64,000 nt of DNA from Streptomyces cyaneus (GTDB lineage Bacteria; Actinomycetota; Actinomycetes; Streptomycetales; Streptomycetaceae), in assembly GCF_004028635.1 (NCBI RefSeq), contig NZ_RQJW01000024.1, forward strand, positions 41,226-105,225. Reading direction: 5' to 3'. The translations under genes were made by a program, and so were the position numbers. Shown one piece after another: positions 50,323-59,103 of this stretch; within the stretch, counting starts at the first letter, position 1; each line of letters starts with the position of its first letter. The notes under the pieces are model-generated. The model did not search any database. It was not told the origin of the DNA and was given only the letters and a program-made list of their open reading frames with translations.

Positions 50323-51180
50323 ATGTCTGGCCAGTCGCTGCTCGTACCAGGGGAGCTCTCTCCCACCCGTTCCGTGCCCGGAAACATCCGTCGCCCCGAG
50401 TACGTCGGCAAGCCCGCGCCGACGCCGTACACGGGTCCGGAGGTGCAGACCCCGGAGACCGTCGAGGCGATGCGCGTCGCCGGCCGTATCGCCGCGCGGG
50501 CGATGGCCGAGGCGGCGAAGCTGATCGCGCCCGGCGTCACGACGGACGAGCTGGACAAGGTGGCGCACGAGTACATGTGCGACCACGGGGCCTACCCCTC
50601 CACGCTCGGCTACCGCAACTTCCCCAAGTCCCTGTGCACGAGCGTCAACGAGGTGATCTGCCACGGGATCCCCGACTCCACGGTCCTGCGCGACGGCGAC
50701 ATCATCAACCTCGACGTGACGGCGTACATCGGCGGGGTGCACGGCGACAACAACGCCACGTACCTGGTCGGCGACGTGGACGAGGAGAGCCGCCTGCTCG
50801 TCGAGCGCACCCGTGAATCCCTGAACCGCGCGATCAAGGCGGTCAAGCCGGGCCGGCAGATCAACATCATCGGCCGGGTGATCGAGTCGTACGCCAAGCG
50901 CTTCGGCTACGGCGTGGTCCGCGACTTCACGGGCCACGGCATCAACTCGTCCTTCCACTCGGGCCTGATCATCCCGCACTACGACAGCCCGCACGCGACG
51001 ACGGTCATCCAGCCCGGCATGACCTTCACCATCGAGCCGATGCTGACGCTGGGCACGCACGAGTACGACATGTGGGACGACGGCTGGACGGTCGTCACGA
51101 AGGACCGCAAGCGCACCGCACAGTTCGAGCACACGCTGGTGGTGACGGAGACGGGGGCGGAGATCCTGACGTTGCCCTGA
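50323..51180 (+). CDS. map: Methionine aminopeptidase, type I
   Basis: 285 residues from the ATG at 50323. After a 40-residue N-terminal extension comes the pita-bread fold. The five metal ligands are visible: Asp in INLDVTAYIGG, Asp in HGDNNATY, His in FTGHGI, Glu in FTIEPML and Glu in QFEHTL; the substrate-contacting His is in VICHGIPDS. It removes the initiator Met from nascent proteins. TAGACT ends 7 nt before the ATG with no ribosome site, so the mRNA is probably leaderless. A terminator follows. Confidence 0.95.
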   Translation: MSGQSLLVPGELSPTRSVPGNIRRPEYVGKPAPTPYTGPEVQTPETVEAMRVAGRIAARAMAEAAKLIAPGVTTDELDKVAHEYMCDHGAYPSTLGYRNFPKSLCTSVNEVICHGIPDSTVLRDGDIINLDVTAYIGGVHGDNNATYLVGDVDEESRLLVERTRESLNRAIKAVKPGRQINIIGRVIESYAKRFGYGVVRDFTGHGINSSFHSGLIIPHYDSPHATTVIQPGMTFTIEPMLTLGTHEYDMWDDGWTVVTKDRKRTAQFEHTLVVTETGAEILTLP

Positions 51181-51214
51181 TCACTGGTCGCCGATCACCG
51201 CTCGCCGATCACCG

Positions 51215-51237
51215 AGCCCGCCCTGCCAGGGCGGGCT
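51215..51237 (+). terminator. Intrinsic terminator after map
   Basis: A perfect 10-bp stem (AGCCCGCCCT) with a 3-nt loop, followed by TTCTCTT, 34 bp after the map stop. Confidence 0.8.
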
Positions 51238-51282
51238 TTCTCTTGTACGCTTTTACCGACAGGGTGTCGGCAACCCATTGAC

Positions 51283-51301
51283 TTAGGTAAGCCTTACCTT
51301 A
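51283..51301 (+). promoter_or_regulatory. Iron box (DmdR/IdeR type) upstream of haem oxygenase
   Basis: TTAGGTAAGCCTTACCTTA is a 19-bp palindrome very close to the Streptomyces iron-box consensus TTAGGTTAGGCTAACCTAA. It ends 13 bp before the ATG of the haem oxygenase gene, over its promoter or leader. Confidence 0.88.
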
Positions 51302-51314
51302 GAGGATGTGCCCC

Positions 51315-51962
51315 ATGGAGTCCTTCTCGACACTCATCCGCACCGCGTCCCATGAGCAGCACGTCGAGGCCGAGACCTCGACGTTCATGAGCGACCTGCT
51401 CGGCGGACGGCTCGGCGTCGACGCGTACGCCCGCTACACCGAGCAGCTGTGGTTCGTGTACGAGGCGCTGGAGACCGGCACCGAGCGGCTGGCGTCGGAT
51501 CCGGTGACCGGTCCGTTCATCCAGCCGGAGCTGTTCCGGCTGGCGTCACTGGAGCGGGACCTGGCGCATCTGCGGGGCCCGAACTGGCGGGCGGGAGTGT
51601 CGGCGCTGCCGGCGACGCGGGCCTACGCGGACCGGGTACGGGAGTGCGCCCAGGGCTGGCCGGCCGGCTATGTCGCCCACCACTACACCCGCTACCTCGG
51701 CGACCTCTCCGGCGGCCAGATCATCCGCGCCAAGGCGGAGAAGACCTGGGGTTTCGCACGCAAGGGCGACGGGGTCCGCTTCTACGTCTTCGAGGAGATC
51801 TCCAACCCGGCGGCGTTCAAGCGGAGTTACCGCGAACTGCTGGACGCGGTGCACGCGGACGACCTGGAGAAGCAGCGGATCGTGGCGGAGTGCAAGAGGG
51901 CGTTCGCACTGAACACGGCGGTGTTCCGGGCGTTGGGCGAGGAGTTCCCGCTGTCGGCGTGA
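51315..51962 (+). CDS. Haem oxygenase (biliverdin-producing)
   Basis: 215 residues from the ATG at 51315 (AGAGGA eight bases upstream); an ATG nine bases earlier is in frame but overlaps that site. The proximal haem ligand is the His of ASHEQHVEAE near residue 15, and the distal-helix motif is YLGDLSGGQII. It opens haem to biliverdin, CO and Fe2+, releasing iron from acquired haem. The iron box just upstream means expression under iron limitation. It opens the iron region of the window. Confidence 0.93.
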   Translation: MESFSTLIRTASHEQHVEAETSTFMSDLLGGRLGVDAYARYTEQLWFVYEALETGTERLASDPVTGPFIQPELFRLASLERDLAHLRGPNWRAGVSALPATRAYADRVRECAQGWPAGYVAHHYTRYLGDLSGGQIIRAKAEKTWGFARKGDGVRFYVFEEISNPAAFKRSYRELLDAVHADDLEKQRIVAECKRAFALNTAVFRALGEEFPLSA

Positions 51963-51980
51963 AGCCCGGCGACGCCTCTC

Positions 51981-52778
51981 TCACCGCCAGGGCCGAAGGC
52001 CACCGGCGTCCGTCTTCCAGGTGTCCCGCGCGGCACGCAGGACGGCATCGGCGCGCGCTCGTTCGGTACGAGCGCGCTCCTTGGCCTCGTCGAGCTCGGG
52101 ACGGCCCGCCTCCTCGGCCTTCGCCAGGGCGGCCTCGGCCCGCCCGATCTCGGCGACGAGGTCGGCGTCGCGGCGCTGCAGGTCCCGGCGGGACTCCTCG
52201 TGCCGCACCACCTGGTTGTGGATCGCCTCGACCAGGGCGTCCGCGGCGACCTCCTGGTGCCGTGGGTACGGCTGACTCCGCCTGGTGCCGTCCGGCACGG
52301 TCACCCGGATGTAGACGTAGTCCTGGGAGTGCTCGAGTTTTACGGTGAGGCCGTCCAGCGGCAACCGCTCACCGACCACTTTCCGGGGCTCGGCCTGCCC
52401 CTCGGCGGCCTCCTCCTTCAGAAACAGCAGCTCGTGCTCGAGGAGTCCCAGCGGCCACAGCCACAGCTCCGGCTTCACCTCTTGGTCCGGGCCCTGCCGG
52501 TGCAGCTCCTCCCGCGCCCTGCCCAGCTCCTGAACACGCCGTTGGAGGGGTTCGATGCCGTCCGCGAAGCCGCGTTCGGCATCCGCGACGATGCGGTCGG
52601 CCGTGTCCCTCCCCGTCCGCCGAGCTCGGCGCGCCTTGGCCAGCGCCTGCCGCTGCGGGCGGTGCTTGGAGTCGGGCCAGGCGTACCGCCACTTGCTCGG
52701 GAGAAACGGATAGTGGGCGTACCACGCGAGGAATCCGCCCACGACGACGACCAACAGCAGCGCGACCCAGCCGTCCAC
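51981..52778 (-). CDS. Membrane-anchored coiled-coil protein, function unknown
   Basis: 265 residues from a GTG at 52778 preceded by GGGGGGAA. One N-terminal membrane helix (about 4-20) is followed by a basic stretch and two long charged helical regions (about 50-100 and 195-255), with heptad-like ALAKAEEAGRPELDEAKERA. Between them is a short beta-rich domain (KLEHSQDYVYIRVTVP). I do not recognise a family. It is convergent with the haem oxygenase gene (18-bp gap), with no clear functional link. Confidence 0.72.
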   Translation of the reverse strand: MDGWVALLLVVVVGGFLAWYAHYPFLPSKWRYAWPDSKHRPQRQALAKARRARRTGRDTADRIVADAERGFADGIEPLQRRVQELGRAREELHRQGPDQEVKPELWLWPLGLLEHELLFLKEEAAEGQAEPRKVVGERLPLDGLTVKLEHSQDYVYIRVTVPDGTRRSQPYPRHQEVAADALVEAIHNQVVRHEESRRDLQRRDADLVAEIGRAEAALAKAEEAGRPELDEAKERARTERARADAVLRAARDTWKTDAGGLRPWR

Positions 52779-52846
52779 CGGTTCCCCCCAGCGCCCGCCC
52801 CGACAACGGGCCCAGTGTGGCGGCATCCGGCGGTCCGCACCAGGTG

Positions 52847-53491
52847 TCAGCGCTCCAGCACCACGCGCCCGCCGACCTCGACCCACCCTCCCGGCTGCGG
52901 TGCCGTGAGGATCTGGGACCCGGCTCCCTGTGTGATGTTGAGGGCGCGCCCCAGGCGGTCGGTGAGCAGCAGCGCCGCCGCGCCGGTCGCCTCGTCCTCC
53001 TCGATGCCGTCGTCCCGGCCGGGGAAGCCGCGGGCCCGGATGCGTCCGGCCGCCTCGTCCTCCCACGCCCAGGCGTAGATCCACTCACCCGGTGGCGGTA
53101 CGTCCAGGTCATCCACTTCGGCCGGCGTCGCGTACTGCCGCAGGGTGCGCGGCGGGGCCCACTGCGCCCGCGCCTCGATCCAGCTGAACTCCCCGTCCAG
53201 CCGCGCGCCCACCACGCCCGCGGGTGTGACCAGTTCGGGCACGTCGAGCAGCCAGGCCGTACCGACGCAGGGGTGACCGGCGAAGGGCAGGCGCAGGGTC
53301 GGCGTGTAGATGTCGATGCCCCCGCGCTCGGGGTCGTCCACGAACACGGTCTCACTGAAGCCTAGCTTCGCGGCGAACGCCTGCCGCTCGCCCCGCTCGG
53401 GGATCACCGAGCCTTCGCGGACGACGCCGAGTTCGTTGCCGTATCCGCCCCTCGGCCCGCAGAAGACGCGGAGGACGTCGTAGTCAGTCAC
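52847..53491 (-). CDS. PhzF-family isomerase-like protein
   Basis: 214 residues from a GTG at 53491. PhzF/YddE features are GNELGVV near the N-terminus, FSETVFV with the catalytic Glu, LPFAGHPCVGTAWLL and DEATGAAALLL. It is shorter than the usual 260-290 residues, mainly in the second half of each barrel-like domain. PhzF isomerises a dihydroxyanthranilate derivative in phenazine synthesis, but most relatives have other, unknown substrates and no phenazine genes are here. The start lies inside the upstream gene (8-bp overlap), indicating translational coupling. Confidence 0.82.
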   Translation of the reverse strand: MTDYDVLRVFCGPRGGYGNELGVVREGSVIPERGERQAFAAKLGFSETVFVDDPERGGIDIYTPTLRLPFAGHPCVGTAWLLDVPELVTPAGVVGARLDGEFSWIEARAQWAPPRTLRQYATPAEVDDLDVPPPGEWIYAWAWEDEAAGRIRARGFPGRDDGIEEDEATGAAALLLTDRLGRALNITQGAGSQILTAPQPGGWVEVGGRVVLER

Positions 53492-54371
53492 GGGGGAATT
53501 GAAACATCACGCGGGCGGCGAGGTCGTCCCAGGTGGCGGCTCCGCCGGGGAGGGGGAGGAAGGGGGTGCGGAGTCCGTCGTAGGGCAACGAGGCGATCGT
53601 GTCGGCGTACGCCCGTTCCAGGGTGGCCCGTTGGCGTTGCGTAGCCGGATCATCGGGGCGTGCCGCCAGCTGTCGCATGCGGTGCTGGTGTCCTTCGGTC
53701 ACCTCTTCGGCCACCCGCCGCCAGCTGTCCTCGTCGGCCACCCGGCTCAACTCCACGCACTCCGGCGTCCGCTCCTCCGCCAGCGCCGCCACCGCCCGGT
53801 CGTGGCCGTCGAGGATCAGCCAGCCGTCCAGGAAGGCCACCCGCCACAGCAGGACGGGCGCGAGGGTGCCCTCGCGGGCGTGCTTGCGGTACGCCTTCAC
53901 CCGCCCGGCATCCGGTGGGGAGAGCGGGCGCAGCGGGAGGACTCCGTGCCAGCCGCCACCGCAGTACAGCTCCAGCCGACCGGTCGGCCAGTCCCGTACG
54001 AAGTCCTCGCTCCAGACGCCCGGTTCGAAGACGGTCCGCCGGGCCAGCTCCCAGCGGCCGTCCGCCAAGGGGGTCCCGTCCGCCCCCTCCAGCCAACGGG
54101 CGTACTGATGCGGCCAGTTGACGGACGAGCGCATGGCCGCCGAACGCACCGGCGGCAAAGGCGAGCGGTAGCCGTCGAGGCGGTGCAGATACAGCTCCGG
54201 GCAACAGCCCTCGCCCACCGACCGGCCCAGCAAGAGAGGCCGCTCTCCCTGCCGCAGCAGCATCCGGCCGTCGCCCACCGTCTCGAAGCGCAACACCGGC
54301 GGGCCGGTACGGCCCTCTACGTTCAGCACGAGCCTTGTCGGCCCCAGCAGTTCCCTGTGCCCCCTGTCCAT
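53484..54371 (-). CDS. Hypothetical protein with a ParB-like segment
   Basis: 295 residues from the ATG at 54371; a GTG at 54395 would add eight residues. The segment VAFLDGWLILDGHDRAVAALAEERTPECV (about 183-211) resembles the 'IDGHHR' region of ParB/sulfiredoxin-fold nucleases and ATPases, but the other ParB boxes are not seen. The remainder has many Trp and Pro residues and no membrane segments. It overlaps the PhzF-like gene by 8 bp and is divergent from the iron ABC operon. Function unknown; stand-alone protein phosphotransferase or nucleotide-binding roles are conceivable. Confidence 0.7.
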   Translation of the reverse strand: MDRGHRELLGPTRLVLNVEGRTGPPVLRFETVGDGRMLLRQGERPLLLGRSVGEGCCPELYLHRLDGYRSPLPPVRSAAMRSSVNWPHQYARWLEGADGTPLADGRWELARRTVFEPGVWSEDFVRDWPTGRLELYCGGGWHGVLPLRPLSPPDAGRVKAYRKHAREGTLAPVLLWRVAFLDGWLILDGHDRAVAALAEERTPECVELSRVADEDSWRRVAEEVTEGHQHRMRQLAARPDDPATQRQRATLERAYADTIASLPYDGLRTPFLPLPGGAATWDDLAARVMFQFPRD

Positions 54372-54435
54372 GGGGACAGTCTTACGCCTGCGCACCCCGC
54401 CGGTGCCTGACGGTCACCAGCGGACGGTGGCGAGT

Positions 54436-54454
54436 GAAGGTAAGGCTAACCTAA
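54436..54454 (+). promoter_or_regulatory. Iron box upstream of the FecCD-type permease gene
   Basis: GAAGGTAAGGCTAACCTAA matches the iron-box consensus at 16 of 19 positions, with a perfect right half. It lies 37 bp before the permease ATG. Confidence 0.88.
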
Positions 54455-54491
54455 GCTTTGCCCACCGGAAAGCGTAAGAGGGGGATACGGC

Positions 54492-55580
54492 ATGACCGTG
54501 CTGGAGAAGGCCGCGCCCGAAGCCGTGGCCGCGGCGCCGCCGCCCCGCAGACGGCACACCGCCGCCTGGCTGCTGACCGTCGGCATGAGCGTCGCCCTCC
54601 TCGCCCTCGTCCCGGTCGCCGCCGGCATCGGCGCCTACCCGACCCCGGTCGGGGACGTCCTCGCCTCCGTGCAGCACCGAGTCGGGCTCGGCGGCGGGGA
54701 GTTGGACCGGGTCGCCGAGTCCGTGTTGTGGAACGTCCGCCTCCCTCGGATCGTGCTCGCGCTGCTCATCGGGGCCTCGCTGGGCTGTGCCGGCGCGCTG
54801 ATGCAGGGCGTGTTCGGCAATCCGCTGGCCGAACCGAGCACCATCGGCGTCTCCCTGGGCGCGGCGGTCGGAGCGGTGGCCGCCATCTCGCTCGGGCTGA
54901 CCTTCCTCGGCAACTGGACCCTCCCCGCGATGGCCTTCGTCGCCGGTCTCGGCACGGTGCTGCTGGTGTACGTGATGTCCCGCTCGGGCGGCCGTACGGA
55001 GGTCGTGACCCTGATCCTCATGGGCATCGCGGTCAACGCCTTCGCCGGGGCGCTCATCGGCCTGTTCATCTTCCTCGCCGACACCGCCGCGGTGAACCAG
55101 ATCACCTTCTGGCAGCTCGGCTCCCTCGCCCAGTCCACCTGGCCCAAGGTGACGGCGGTCCTGCCCTGCGCGGCCCTGGGCCTGGTGGTGGCCCCTCTGT
55201 ACGCGCGCCGCCTGGACCTGCTCGCGCTCGGCGACCGGCCCGCCCGGCATCTGGGGGTGGACGTGGAGCGGATGCGGATCGCGCTGATCCTGGTCGTCGC
55301 CCTGCTGACGGCGGCCGCGGTCAGCGTCTCCGGCGTCATCGGGTTCATCGGCCTCGTCGTGCCGCACCTGCTGCGGATGGCCGCGGGGCCCGGGCACCGG
55401 TTCCTCATTCCCGGCAGCGCACTGGGTGGGGCGGTGGTGTTGCTCGCGGCGGATCTCGCTGCGCGGACCGTGGCGGCGCCCGCGGAGTTGCCGCTCGGTG
55501 TGCTTACGGCTCTGCTGGGCAGCCCGTTCTTTTTCTGGCTGCTGCGTCGGACTCGGCGGCGGCAAGGGGGGTGGGCCTGA
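54492..55580 (+). CDS. FecCD-family iron/haem ABC transporter permease
   Basis: 362 residues with a polar start and about ten membrane segments. FecCD/BtuC signatures are LWNVRLPRIVLALLIGASL, GALMQGVFGNPLAEP, RHLGVDVERMR and IGFIGLVVPHLLR. It should form a homodimeric channel for ferric siderophore, haem or a similar chelate. It is under an iron box. The ATPase gene follows after 119 bp. No solute-binding lipoprotein gene is next to it, unlike most such loci. Confidence 0.92.
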   Translation: MTVLEKAAPEAVAAAPPPRRRHTAAWLLTVGMSVALLALVPVAAGIGAYPTPVGDVLASVQHRVGLGGGELDRVAESVLWNVRLPRIVLALLIGASLGCAGALMQGVFGNPLAEPSTIGVSLGAAVGAVAAISLGLTFLGNWTLPAMAFVAGLGTVLLVYVMSRSGGRTEVVTLILMGIAVNAFAGALIGLFIFLADTAAVNQITFWQLGSLAQSTWPKVTAVLPCAALGLVVAPLYARRLDLLALGDRPARHLGVDVERMRIALILVVALLTAAAVSVSGVIGFIGLVVPHLLRMAAGPGHRFLIPGSALGGAVVLLAADLAARTVAAPAELPLGVLTALLGSPFFFWLLRRTRRRQGGWA

Positions 55581-55609
55581 GGGTCGTATGCCGGGTGCGG
55601 GTGAGTGGG

Positions 55610-55667
55610 GGCTGGTAGCGCCCACGCGGCGGAGCCGCAAATCGACCACAGCCCCGCGCCCCTTTGG
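55610..55667 (+). repeat. Dispersed Streptomyces small repeat, copy B (intergenic)
   Basis: The second copy of the element at 4825-4883, in its usual intergenic position, filling half of the 119-bp gap between permease and ATPase genes. Shared parts include GGCGGAGCCGCA and GCCCCGCGCCCCTTTGG. Confidence 0.75.
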
Positions 55668-55699
55668 TTCTCCAGTCCCCTTCTCGACAAGGACCCTCC

Positions 55700-56521
55700 G
55701 TGAGACTGCTCCGCCCTCGCCCCACTGCCCCAGCCCCCTCCGAACCCGGCGACATCCTCGCCGCCGCCGAGTCGCTGCACGTTCGTCTCGGTGTGCGCGA
55801 GGTGCTGACCGGCGTCTCCGTCACCGTCCGGGCCGGTGAAGTACTCGCTCTCGTCGGGCCCAACGGTGCTGGAAAGTCCACCCTGTTGAGCGCGCTGGCC
55901 GCCGACCTACCGGCCGCCGAGGGGGCCGTACGGATCCACGGCCGCCCGGCGAGCGACTGGTCCGCCCCCGAACTCGCCCTTCGCCGTGCGGTGCTGCCGC
56001 AGTCGGCGGCCCTCTCTTTTCCCTTCACGGTCGAGGAGGTCGTCCGGATGGGCCGTGCGCCCTGGGCCTCCCTCGGCATGGAGGACGACGACGCGGCCGT
56101 CGCCGAAGCCATGGCCGCCACCGAGGTGACCGACTTCGCGCTGCGGCCGTTCTCCGCGCTCAGCGGTGGCGAGCGGGCCCGGGTCGCGCTCGCCCGGGTG
56201 CTGGCCCAGCGGGCGCCGCTGCTGCTGCTCGACGAGCCGACCGCGGCCCTCGACCTCAAGCACCAGGAGTTGGTGCTGCGGGTGTGCCGGGAGCGGGCGC
56301 GGGCCGGGGACGCGGTGGTGGTCGTACTCCACGATCTGGGGCTCGCGGCGGCCTACGCGCATCGGGTCGCCGTCCTGCGCGGCGGGCGGGTCGCGGCGGA
56401 GGGGCCGCCCGCCGAGGTCTTCTCCGAGCGGCTGCTGTCGGAGGTGTACGACCAGCCCGTCGAAGTGCTTTCGCACCCTCGAACGGGAGGGCTACTGGTG
56501 ACGCCACTACGGAATCTTTGA
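55700..56521 (+). CDS. Iron/haem ABC transporter ATP-binding protein (HmuV/FecE-like)
   Basis: 273 residues from a GTG at 55700 (AAGGA six bases upstream). Walker A is GPNGAGKSTL, signature LSGGERARVALA, Walker B LLLLDEPTAALD, H-loop VLHDLGLA. The tail DQPVEVLSHPRTGGLLV is typical of haemin-type HmuV ATPases. It powers the upstream FecCD-type permease. Transcription probably reads through from the iron-box promoter across the repeat element. Confidence 0.9.
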   Translation: MRLLRPRPTAPAPSEPGDILAAAESLHVRLGVREVLTGVSVTVRAGEVLALVGPNGAGKSTLLSALAADLPAAEGAVRIHGRPASDWSAPELALRRAVLPQSAALSFPFTVEEVVRMGRAPWASLGMEDDDAAVAEAMAATEVTDFALRPFSALSGGERARVALARVLAQRAPLLLLDEPTAALDLKHQELVLRVCRERARAGDAVVVVLHDLGLAAAYAHRVAVLRGGRVAAEGPPAEVFSERLLSEVYDQPVEVLSHPRTGGLLVTPLRNL

Positions 56522-56579
56522 CGTTCCTTTGACTCTTCTATGGGATTGTTTTTGGCCACTTAGGCGATCCTTATCTGCG

Positions 56580-56598
56580 TTAGGCAAGCCTCACCTTG
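56580..56598 (+). promoter_or_regulatory. Iron box upstream of efeO
   Basis: TTAGGCAAGCCTCACCTTG resembles the iron-box consensus (about 13 of 19). A weaker related sequence, TTAGGCGATCCTTATCTGC, lies just upstream at 56560-56578, so the repressor may bind in tandem. The efeO ATG is 52 bp downstream. Confidence 0.72.
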
Positions 56599-56649
56599 GT
56601 TCAATGTGAGGTCTGTCACGCACCTTTTCGGCCATCTCCTGGAGCCTTC

Positions 56650-57792
56650 ATGCGAGCCGTCAGACTGTCCGTCATCACCGCCATAGCCACCGCGGCGGCT
56701 CTGACCGCCGTCACCGGCTGCACCGAGAAAGGCAGTTCGGACGGCGGTGACGGGGTCATCAACGTGACCGCGACCGACGACAAGTGTGAGGTGTCGAAGA
56801 AGGAGTTCCCGGCTGGGCACATCGAGCTCGCCATCGAGAACAAGGGCTCCAAGGTCACCGAGGTCTACGTCCTCTTCCCGGACGACCGCATCGTCACCGA
56901 GCGGGAGAACATAGGCCCCGGCACCAAGCAGACCGTCACCGCCGAGGTGAAGGCGGGCGACTACACCATCGCCTGCAAGCCCGGCATGAAGGGCGACGGC
57001 ATCCGGCAGGCCGTCAAGGCCACCGGCAAGGGCACGACCGCCAAGCGCGATCCGCGGCTGGACAAGGCCGTTGCCGCGTACCGTGCCTACGCGCAGCAGC
57101 AGGCCGACGAGACCCTGCCGCTCGCCGAGGCGTTCGCCAAGGCGGTGAAGGACGGCGACATCGAGGCCGCCAAGAAGGCCTACGCCCCCTCCCGCATCGG
57201 CTGGGAGCGCACCGAGCCGGTCGCCGAGTCCTTCGGCGACATCGACCCGAAGGTCGACCTGCGCGCGGACGGTCTGAAGGGCGGCCAGAAGTGGACCGGC
57301 TGGCACCGGCTGGAGAAGTCCCTCTGGCAGGACAAGAAGATCACCGCTGAGGACAAGACCCTCGCCGACCAGCTCATCACCGACCTGAAGGACTGGCAGA
57401 AGCGGGTCGGCAAGGCCGAGATCACCCCGACCTCCATGGGCAACGGCGCCAAGGAACTCCTCGACGAGGTCGCCACCGGCAAGGTCACCGGCGAGGAGGA
57501 GCGCTACTCGCACACCGACCTGGTCGACTTCAAGGCCAACGTCGAGGGCGCGCAGAAGTCGTACGAACTGCTCAAGCCGGTGGCGCAGGAGAACGACAAG
57601 GCGCTGACCACCGAGCTGGACAAGCAGTTCGCCGCACTGAACACGCTGCTCGACAAGTACCGCGCCGACAAGTCGTCGTATGACTTCACCTCGTACGACA
57701 AGGTCGGCGAGGCCGACCGCAAGGAGCTCTCGGACGCGGTGAACTCGCTCGCCGAGCCGCTCTCCAAGCTTGCTGCCGCCGTCGTGAAGTAG
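56650..57792 (+). CDS. efeO: Iron uptake lipoprotein EfeO
   Basis: 380 residues from the ATG at 56650 (GGAG five bases upstream). Lipoprotein signal with lipobox TAVTGC. An N-terminal cupredoxin-like domain (about 30-130) is followed by the imelysin/M75-like helical domain, whose HxxE motif is visible in WHRLEKSLW. EfeO binds iron outside the membrane for EfeU. It heads efeO-efeB-efeU, is preceded by an iron box, and lies 11 bp from efeB. Confidence 0.94.
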   Translation: MRAVRLSVITAIATAAALTAVTGCTEKGSSDGGDGVINVTATDDKCEVSKKEFPAGHIELAIENKGSKVTEVYVLFPDDRIVTERENIGPGTKQTVTAEVKAGDYTIACKPGMKGDGIRQAVKATGKGTTAKRDPRLDKAVAAYRAYAQQQADETLPLAEAFAKAVKDGDIEAAKKAYAPSRIGWERTEPVAESFGDIDPKVDLRADGLKGGQKWTGWHRLEKSLWQDKKITAEDKTLADQLITDLKDWQKRVGKAEITPTSMGNGAKELLDEVATGKVTGEEERYSHTDLVDFKANVEGAQKSYELLKPVAQENDKALTTELDKQFAALNTLLDKYRADKSSYDFTSYDKVGEADRKELSDAVNSLAEPLSKLAAAVVK

Positions 57793-57803
57793 GGGACGCA
57801 ACC

Positions 57804-59099
57804 ATGACGGACACGAACTCCTCCGAGGCCACCACACCGGAGGCGGCCCCTACGCCGGAGGCCACCACGCCCGCGCCCTCGCGCCGTTCGCTGATCGGCT
57901 GGGGCGGTGCCGGGCTCGCGCTCGGTGCCGTCGCGGCCGGCGGTGCCGTGGCGATGACCCGCACGGGCGACGACCTGGATCCGGCCGCCTCCGAGACGGG
58001 CGCCGCGATTCCCTTCCATGGCGCACAGCAGGCCGGCATCGCCACCCCGGTGCAGGACCGGCTGCACTTCGCCGCGTTCGACGTGAAGACCGACGACCGC
58101 GCCGAGTTCGTGCAGATGCTGAAGGACTGGACGGCGGCCGCGCGCCGGATGACCGCGGGGCAGGCCGTCGGCGAGGGCGGGTTCGGCGGTCTGCCCGAGG
58201 CACCACCGGACGACACCGGTGAGGCGCTGGGGCTGAAGCCGTCGCGGCTGACGCTCACCATCGGATTCGGTCCGTCGCTGTTCGAGAAGTTCGGGCTGGC
58301 GGACCAGCGGCCGGAGGCGCTCGTCGACCTGCCTCAGTTCGCCGGCGACAACCTCGACAAGAACCGCAGCGGCGGCGACCTGTGCGTCCAGGCGTGCGCC
58401 GACGACCCGCAGGTCGCCGTGCACGCGATCCGCAACCTGGCCCGGATCGGCTTCGGCAAGGTCGTCATCAAGTGGTCCCAACTCGGCTTCGGGAAGACCT
58501 CGTCCACGACGCCCGAGGAGCAGACCCCGCGCAACCTCATGGGCTTCAAGGACGGCACCCGCAACATCGCCGGGACGGAGACGGACCGGCTGAAGAAGTT
58601 CGTGTGGGTGGACGAGAAGGCCGGCCCGGACTGGATGGTCGGCGGCTCCTATCTGGTCGCCCGCCGCATCCGTATGCACATCGAGACCTGGGATCGCACC
58701 TCCCTGCAGGAGCAGGAGGACATCATCGGCCGCGACAAGGGCGAGGGCGCCCCGGTCGGCAAGGCCAAGGAGCGCGACGAGCCGTTCCTGAAGGCGATGA
58801 AGCCCGAGGCGCACGTGCGGCTCGCGCACCCCGACTCCAACGACGGGGCGACGATCCTGCGCCGCGGCTACTCCTTCACCGACGGCACCGACGGCCTGGG
58901 CCGCCTGGACGCGGGCCTGTTCTTCCTGGCGTACCAGAAGGACGTCCGCAAGGGCTTCATCCCGATCCAGCGCAGCCTGGCCATCGACGTGCTCAACGAG
59001 TACATCCAACATGTGGGTTCGGCGATCTACGCGGTCCCGCCCGGCGTCCGCGACAAGGACGACTGGTGGGGCCGGACGCTGTTCTCCAAGGAGGCGTGA
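57804..59099 (+). CDS. efeB: Tat-exported DyP-type haem peroxidase EfeB
   Basis: 431 residues. A long polar start leads to a Tat motif (PSRRSLIGWGG, residues about 26-36) and hydrophobic segment, so the folded haem protein is exported by the Tat system. DyP hallmarks are GFKDGTRN (distal Asp/Arg side), the proximal-histidine region VRLAHPDSND and FLAYQKDVRKGFIPIQR. It oxidises Fe2+ or releases iron from haem for EfeO/EfeU. Placement between efeO and efeU matches the Gram-positive Efe system. Confidence 0.94.
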   Translation: MTDTNSSEATTPEAAPTPEATTPAPSRRSLIGWGGAGLALGAVAAGGAVAMTRTGDDLDPAASETGAAIPFHGAQQAGIATPVQDRLHFAAFDVKTDDRAEFVQMLKDWTAAARRMTAGQAVGEGGFGGLPEAPPDDTGEALGLKPSRLTLTIGFGPSLFEKFGLADQRPEALVDLPQFAGDNLDKNRSGGDLCVQACADDPQVAVHAIRNLARIGFGKVVIKWSQLGFGKTSSTTPEEQTPRNLMGFKDGTRNIAGTETDRLKKFVWVDEKAGPDWMVGGSYLVARRIRMHIETWDRTSLQEQEDIIGRDKGEGAPVGKAKERDEPFLKAMKPEAHVRLAHPDSNDGATILRRGYSFTDGTDGLGRLDAGLFFLAYQKDVRKGFIPIQRSLAIDVLNEYIQHVGSAIYAVPPGVRDKDDWWGRTLFSKEA

Positions 59100-59103
59100 G
59101 CAC

